Positions 32,201 through 35,889 of a stretch of DNA of 35,889 nt are shown here, in pieces. A program made the translations under genes and the position numbers. Under the pieces are notes generated by a model. The model worked only from the letters and a program-made list of their open reading frames with translations, was not told the DNA's origin and ran no database searches. Numbering within the stretch: the stretch's first letter is position 1; each line of letters begins with the position of its first letter. The stretch comes from Desulfovibrio sp. (GTDB taxonomy: Bacteria > Desulfobacterota > Desulfovibrionia > Desulfovibrionales > Desulfovibrionaceae): the NCBI GenBank assembly GCA_009773975.1, contig VSMX01000001.1, forward strand, positions 1-35,889, given 5' to 3'.

Positions 32201-35200
32201 CATCGCCACCGCTGCCCTGGGCAATAAAAGGCGCAAAATAGCCGCCATTTGGCGCATCGGGATCTGAAACCCAATCCATTACAACCGGAACGGAGTCCAT
32301 AAGATGGGTGCCATTATGCAGATCGGTTTCGCTGCCAAAATAATGTTTCAATTGGCTTGCAGCCTGTTCATCTTTTAAAAGCTCATTTATACCGCAAACC
32401 AGACCGAGTGGATTTATTACAAGATACTGGGTTCCTCCATTTCCATTATCAAGAGCAACCAAACCATATTGCCCCTGCTTCCAACCGACACTGCTCCAAT
32501 TGCCAGTTACCGATCCGTCTTCGCTGGCCCAGTGTCCCCACCCAGTCTCTTGCTCATTTACGATCCAATAGTCTTTTATTGCCCCAAGATCATAGGCAAA
32601 ACTTTGGCCATTGGCACCATTCCATTGATTAAAATAATTATCTTTTCCAGTGATCTGCGTATTGGAAGTGGTTGCTCCCCCATCGCCAAGCAAGAATACC
32701 TGATTTACAGGATTGTTTTGTGAATTTTCGCCTCTGAGCGTATGCAGCCAACCGTTGGCCCAGCCAAGCGCGTTATCAGTATTTGTCGTGGCATACACAT
32801 AGCCTGAATCTTTTTCACTCAAAGCCGTATTCATATTATATACAATACTTCCGACAAAAGTATCCCGTAAACCTTCAAACCATGTTTCCACATTTCCGTC
32901 TGTAGTATTTTCAGGAGAAGTCCAGTTATTTGGCTTTAAATCCGCCAAATTACCCATTGTCGGCTTCCCGAGGCTCAAGTCCTTATTAAGTGTTGGAGAT
33001 GTGGATTGAAAATTCTGATATGTAACCTTTGCAATGGGCTTGCCTGTATCATCATAACCATCACAAGTTATATTAAAGCATCCGCTGGCTTCTATTTTGA
33101 CATCATAACCGGCAAGAAGCACATTATATTCCTGTCCCGGTTTAATAGTCTCCATTACAGATTTTACATAGTCAAATGTCTGGTCTATGCTATTGTATAA
33201 CTCCGTATAATCATAATATTTCTGTCCATTTGGACCTTCCCCTTTATAATAATGATTACCGTCGTTATCTGCAAACGATAACTCCTTATTATCTTGCGTT
33301 TGCAAACCATCATATTTGGCGTCATCAGGCAGAGTATCAATATACTTTGCACTCCCGCTACCTGCCAAATCGTACAAAAATACCATATTATAACTGGCTT
33401 CGCCTGTTCCGCCAAATGTCACACCCTGGCCAACAACAATATTGTCAACTTCATCCGTTGGATTACCATTATCGTCAGTACCAGGCTTGCCATCCGGAAT
33501 AAACGGTGTGTCAGGCGTTTCGGAACCGGGAAGCGGATCGTCAGGATTTTCAGGATCGGGTTTGGTGTCAACTTTTGGAGTTTCCTCAAATGTCGTCGGA
33601 TTGATCTTCTCGCTGACATCTGCGTTGGCCACGTCGCCGTCAGCGTCCGTCACCTTGAAGTTGAAATTGTATTCGAGCTTGTTTTCCGTGCTCTGGTTGA
33701 GGGCCTTGTCATGTGAAAAATATTCAAAAGTGAACTTGCCACCGTCCTGCGTTGACGGATCCATAGATACTACAATCTTACCTGTGGCATCACAGAAATC
33801 GTACTGATTTGTTTTCTCATTCCATTGCCCGTGAAGCTCTTGCTTCGTACCTTCCCCACCATCTATCGGATTACCATCAAGATCGGTCGGCCTGGTAGTG
33901 ATTACAAGGTCAACCTGAGTTTGGCCGTCAAACAAATTCTGTGAATTGTCCGCGCCAAAATCGAACTCGCCGGAACCCTTGATGAAATAATTATGGTTCT
34001 CGTAAGACAGATCCTGATCAACGCTGATCACCGGCACACTGTCGTGTATCTCGACAGTCAGCTTGCCATTAGTGACATCGGGCTTGCCGTCCTTGCCGGG
34101 AACATTGTCTGTTACCGTGATATCGATGGCATCGCCAAAGATGGCTTCGTCCCGGGAGCTACCATCCGGGTTATGTCCGTTTTTGTCGTGTTCCTTGATT
34201 TCTTTAAGCTCGTATGTGAAATGGACATTCCAGATGTCATGGCCGGAGGCGTCCTTGCCAGGCGTTACATCAACAATATTGATATGGACGCCATTGACAT
34301 CAAAGGTTGTATTGTAGTCTTCCCTGAAGCTCCAGGATGGATCATCACCTTCGACAATATCAAGAACGACCCTGGTGCCGCCATAAACCAGTTCGACAGA
34401 GCCGCCTTCGCCGTTCAGATTGACATCGAAAGTGCGGTCGATGACAACCTTGCCGTCAGCATCAATATTTGTGTGGCCGTGGGAATTGTGGACGTTGGAG
34501 CCTCCGGGCCTGCCGATGAATGAATCTTCATCGGTCACGACTGTAGCGCCGCTCATATTGGGAATGAACGGAGAATCCTCGCCCTTGTCGGGATAATCAT
34601 CCGGGTCGGGCTTATCTGGATCAGGATTGGGATCCGGATTATCTGGATCAGGATTTTCCGGATCTGGGGTTGGTTCAGGCTGCGGATCCACTTTCACAGT
34701 CGGTTCGGGAGAATCCGGATCCGTGGGCGGCGTAACCGGAGGATTTTCCGGCGGAGTCGTGGGTGGAGTAGTGGGCGGCGTAACCGGAGGATTTTCCGTA
34801 TCTTCCGGCGGCGTAACCGGAGGATTTTCCGGCGGAGTCGTGGGCGGAGTAGTTGGCGGCGTAACCGACGTTGTTGGCGGCACGACAGGCTCGTAAGGGG
34901 GATTGTTGTCCACGGGCGGCGTGTAGGGCGGAGTCACAGGATCGTGCGGCGGGTTGTAATCCGCCGGCGGGGTCGGTTCCGGGCGATAGATTGGCTCGTA
35001 AACCGGCCTGTCAACGGGCGTTTCGGGCCGCAGGTCTGGCAGATCGTGGCTCGGGGCGTCGCGGTCGGGCGTATCGACGGTCGGGATGTCGGCGCGGGCC
35101 AGAGTGTTGGCCGGCGGATTCTGGCCGTCAAGATCGTCTTGCCTGCCCCAGCTGTTGAATTCATCCTCATGGTCGAAGGCGCGGTTCATTCCCCAGTCCA

Positions 35201-35576
35201 GCTGCCAGAGGTGGTCGATGCCTTCCGCAAGGGCCATGCTGTCGTAAGCGTGGTAACGGGCGTTTGCCGCGTCGCCGCCGGTCCCCGGTCCGGCGGCTGG
35301 CAGCAGATCCGGCTCATTCATGGCCGTGAAGAAATCCTGCGCGGCAACTTCCACGTCGTCCATCACAAAGGACGGCAAATTCTCCTCGTCATATTCGCTG
35401 TAAAAATCCTGCAGGCTTATTTGCGCGCCGTCGGGAAAATTGATTACAAGATTGTCGCCGTCCCGCAAAAGGGTTGCGTCGGGCGTGGGAAATTCGAAAA
35501 CAAAACGCGCCCCCGGCTCGCTTGGAATATTCTCGCCAATCCCGGCCGCCGGTTTTGCTATCCTGATATCCGCCAT
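29235..35576 (-). CDS. Giant type I-secreted RTX adhesin with a VWA-like core
   Basis: A 2113-residue acidic protein, predicted to be exported by a type I system and to bind calcium. In order: an N-terminal module (1-165; GARFVFEFPTPDATLLRDGD, INFPDGAQISLQDFYSEYDE) like that of large Desulfovibrio secreted proteins; a Pro/Thr-rich linker (about 171-335); beta-sandwich repeats of the T1SS-143/VCBS kind (about 336-710, with VTDADGD); a VWA-like domain (about 715-1220) with D736-L-A-G-S in the metal site and VFLLGDGG as its later strand. Three RTX blocks follow (about 1224-1320, 1379-1450, 1588-1658; GGxGxDxLx nonapeptides), the last two each followed by a similar non-RTX module. A disordered Glu/Asp/Ser/Thr/Lys tail fills about 1825-2090, ending DFDTVVTQTIISEGNV. 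There is no Sec signal peptide. GGAAGGAG precedes the ATG. No T1SS transporter or LapG-type protease gene is in the window. Confidence 0.88.
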   Translation of the reverse strand: MADIRIAKPAAGIGENIPSEPGARFVFEFPTPDATLLRDGDNLVINFPDGAQISLQDFYSEYDEENLPSFVMDDVEVAAQDFFTAMNEPDLLPAAGPGTGGDAANARYHAYDSMALAEGIDHLWQLDWGMNRAFDHEDEFNSWGRQDDLDGQNPPANTLARADIPTVDTPDRDAPSHDLPDLRPETPVDRPVYEPIYRPEPTPPADYNPPHDPVTPPYTPPVDNNPPYEPVVPPTTSVTPPTTPPTTPPENPPVTPPEDTENPPVTPPTTPPTTPPENPPVTPPTDPDSPEPTVKVDPQPEPTPDPENPDPDNPDPNPDPDKPDPDDYPDKGEDSPFIPNMSGATVVTDEDSFIGRPGGSNVHNSHGHTNIDADGKVVIDRTFDVNLNGEGGSVELVYGGTRVVLDIVEGDDPSWSFREDYNTTFDVNGVHINIVDVTPGKDASGHDIWNVHFTYELKEIKEHDKNGHNPDGSSRDEAIFGDAIDITVTDNVPGKDGKPDVTNGKLTVEIHDSVPVISVDQDLSYENHNYFIKGSGEFDFGADNSQNLFDGQTQVDLVITTRPTDLDGNPIDGGEGTKQELHGQWNEKTNQYDFCDATGKIVVSMDPSTQDGGKFTFEYFSHDKALNQSTENKLEYNFNFKVTDADGDVANADVSEKINPTTFEETPKVDTKPDPENPDDPLPGSETPDTPFIPDGKPGTDDNGNPTDEVDNIVVGQGVTFGGTGEASYNMVFLYDLAGSGSAKYIDTLPDDAKYDGLQTQDNKELSFADNDGNHYYKGEGPNGQKYYDYTELYNSIDQTFDYVKSVMETIKPGQEYNVLLAGYDVKIEASGCFNITCDGYDDTGKPIAKVTYQNFQSTSPTLNKDLSLGKPTMGNLADLKPNNWTSPENTTDGNVETWFEGLRDTFVGSIVYNMNTALSEKDSGYVYATTNTDNALGWANGWLHTLRGENSQNNPVNQVFLLGDGGATTSNTQITGKDNYFNQWNGANGQSFAYDLGAIKDYWIVNEQETGWGHWASEDGSVTGNWSSVGWKQGQYGLVALDNGNGGTQYLVINPLGLVCGINELLKDEQAASQLKHYFGSETDLHNGTHLMDSVPVVMDWVSDPDAPNGGYFAPFIAQGSGGDVYNHNGPTGGKIDDPCESAENAAKDLANDMKTNDGLPVTITVIKFGHGKEGNYGTDVDEMASEGDHNNVVIDNWEENYDKQQSQFQQAIENSIQREVADYIYGGTGDDLMFGDSLVASGSGVTNEDKLYDLAGVDKKQENDSFADIAAKIWTDADKFAEKIDNLGVAGGNDALVGGAHNDMLFGMAGNDVLIGDGYAPVNDDKTSTGTLNDLANAVGAEKADAGKIVEALGKMNNTQLEGVANKLETADFEGQDDGNDKLYGGKGDDVLLGMGGNDRLHGGDGNDFLFGGSGNDYLDGGTGSDALFGGSGNDVLIYDDADKIVDGGTGVNILVATKDAPKLDELLNGKSEDGETRPEVKNIDIMLRTETGKLDASAGMDVAAALGAYGIIIDSDQQVILDNDIWKADENGDSKTYTGTVKDSAGKEQKVTIEVAKGSDTHVDLAVVGDSKSNELHTTDDIHTLYGLDGNDTLQGGLGNDKLFGGDGNDKLFGGDGNDYLDGGQGKDEIYGGEGNDIIKLNPDDFLIDGGGDGSDIDIILAETVNGQDAPSLADLLDNAGSDGKPRDPSKPMVNDVEVLLSGGVAGITSLADLAKYGVEVKTDEVTNDSKLSLSDKWSFKGTNESGSFVTGKFEYNNGDQHLTLETTLSGDRLEYAQSVDANGETAATMDHVDEELAFDGVNALGGKDVKTGETGRQDAEGNEPAATPVANPDAGVTPDAVTDEVADAQDQNTEIVDGVTSDEADTAEEAESKVAETEGETSKDEEAGEENEKTDVSSDKSSETDKTSEPEDSARTENDLPGDRTDDSQKTADNGPAENKTDEKNDDSDVETGDKTDTVADKSDFDTDSSTTTTSDLQKEVKAEEQESRAEVKPAKAPSKAPEREDADDRRGSGDDDASSANNSAAIKESAKADAVKQKTDDDGDSGSSAKVAAGKPGTSSSDNASDSRFEHAETISEAISNTPSSLGSETSMDFDTVVTQTIISEGNV
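30604..31440 (-). repeat. RTX nonapeptide repeat blocks with duplicated intervening module
   Basis: Two arrays of calcium-binding GGxGxDxLx repeats within the adhesin gene: 31228-31440 (about eight units, e.g. GGDGNDFLFGGSGNDYLDGG) and 30604-30815 (about seven, including the near-identical pair GGDGNDKLFGGDGNDKLFGG). At DNA level the units are 27-bp imperfect repeats with high GC. Each array is followed by a related module of about 100 residues (30900-31194 and 30265-30563), so array plus module appear duplicated together. Confidence 0.85.
34726..34867. repeat. 61-bp tandem-type repeat coding for the Pro/Thr linker
   Basis: The segment 34726-34786 recurs at 34807-34867 with only two mismatches (period 81 bp). 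It encodes PPTTPPTTPPENPPVTPP-type linker sequence in the adhesin. Smaller sub-repeats of the same words continue on both sides. Such near-identical copies are prone to slippage, so linker length may vary between strains. Confidence 0.85.
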
Positions 35577-35889
35577 CTTCTTTTACTCCTTCCAGAAAAA
35601 CCATGAACAGGTTCGCCGGCGGGGCAAACAAAACAGCCCGCCACCGGTCTTGATTCGGCGCGGGCCAGGATGCTCGGGACAAAAGCAAAAAAAAAGAGAA
35701 CACCGGAATCCGCGCGACTGTAAATATAAAACCACTGAAAAAGCGAAATTATAACAGTCGAGACCCAGATCCATTAGGGTTCTCTGCCAATCGGCCTGTT
35801 GATTGGGGGAAGGAAGACTGGATTAAAATTATGCTTTTGTCTATTAAAATAGTTCAAATTTTGCGCAACGATCTTTTTGACATAACGGG
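35577..35889 (-). promoter_or_regulatory. Promoter and structured 5' leader of the adhesin gene
   Basis: Reading leftward from the window edge. A -35 TTGAAC (35857-35852) and -10 CATAAT (35833-35828) are 18 bases apart, which would give a leader of about 240 bases. A second candidate is the extended -10 TGTTATAAT (35753-35745), giving about 160 bases. Between and below them are three inverted repeats: CCAATC/GATTGG (35787-35806), GAGACCC/GGGTTCTC with a one-base bulge (35760-35784), and GCCCGC/GCGGGC (35636-35665) followed on the minus strand by TGTTTTGTTTG, a terminator-like shape just before the ribosome site. No c-di-GMP riboswitch core was recognised. There is no gene I can support in this stretch. 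Confidence 0.5.

Noticed and set aside
35583..35774. A 63-codon minus-strand ORF in the adhesin leader
   Set aside because: It overlaps the adhesin ribosome-site region out of frame, is rich in Cys, Phe and Arg without pattern, and has no clear ribosome site.
35577..35889. A c-di-GMP (GEMM) riboswitch before the adhesin
   Set aside because: The hairpins prompted the idea, but the conserved core around the ligand pocket (ACGCAAAGC-like segment) is not present on the coding strand.

Overview
The window looks like chromosomal DNA of a Desulfovibrio-like anaerobe (Desulfovibrionaceae, Desulfobacterota). This placement is inferred from gene content: futalosine-pathway menaquinone genes, the N-terminus and architecture of a giant RTX adhesin that recall the large secreted proteins of Desulfovibrio, a small conserved protein resembling one I remember from Desulfovibrio, and a GC-rich coding style throughout. 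No 16S gene or marker search was available to confirm it. I saw no insertion sequence, prophage, CRISPR array or replication origin.

Layout. (1) 1-5.0 kb: a VKOR-thioredoxin fusion for disulfide formation, then a leftward set running from a secreted SnoaL-like protein through alanine racemase to a PilZ protein, then a cysK-like gene facing right whose 3' end abuts a truncated yjbQ remnant. (2) 5.0-12.6 kb: mostly leftward. A nucleotide-sugar dehydrogenase, futalosine hydrolase (mqnB) and polyprenyl diphosphate synthase form one tight operon. A 60-aa ORF is coupled to the menaquinone methyltransferase ubiE/menG. A multi-pass membrane protein and a TauE-YitT pair follow. (3) 12.6-24.4 kb: rightward housekeeping genes. 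These are pyrB-pyrC behind a terminator-like leader, a Memo-family protein, a methyltransferase with a small coupled ORF, ribD-ribE-ribH-nusB, a train of hairpins, then leuS-holA. (4) 24.4-29.1 kb: a leftward chorismate mutase/EPSP-synthase-like fusion whose EPSPS half has lost nearly all catalytic residues, a secreted cupin, a small ORF, tRNA-Thr(CGT) with its own promoter, a small conserved protein and a glycosyltransferase. (5) 29.2-35.6 kb: one leftward 2113-codon gene for a type I-secreted RTX adhesin, with a long structured 5' leader reaching the window's right edge.

How the genes work together. Three genes here (mqnB, the prenyl synthase, ubiE/menG) supply the ring, tail and final methylation steps of menaquinone, which anaerobic respiration needs. 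pyrB and pyrC supply two successive steps of pyrimidine synthesis, apparently with transcriptional attenuation. ribD, ribE and ribH supply most of riboflavin synthesis, but ribBA and an FMN riboswitch are not in the window. The surface-facing genes (nucleotide-sugar dehydrogenase, glycosyltransferase, PilZ protein, adhesin) suggest a biofilm or envelope theme, but their linkage is only suggestive and no type I secretion transporter is present.

The observations most worth following are the EPSPS-like pseudoenzyme fused to chorismate mutase, the mosaic adhesin (AT-rich VWA-like core with an altered metal site, and a duplicated RTX-plus-globular module), the pyrBC attenuator, the six-hairpin nusB-leuS spacer, and the atypical CysK whose gene sits where yjbQ was cut off. 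Positions 1-217 hold no gene start I can support; they may contain the end of a gene lying to the left.
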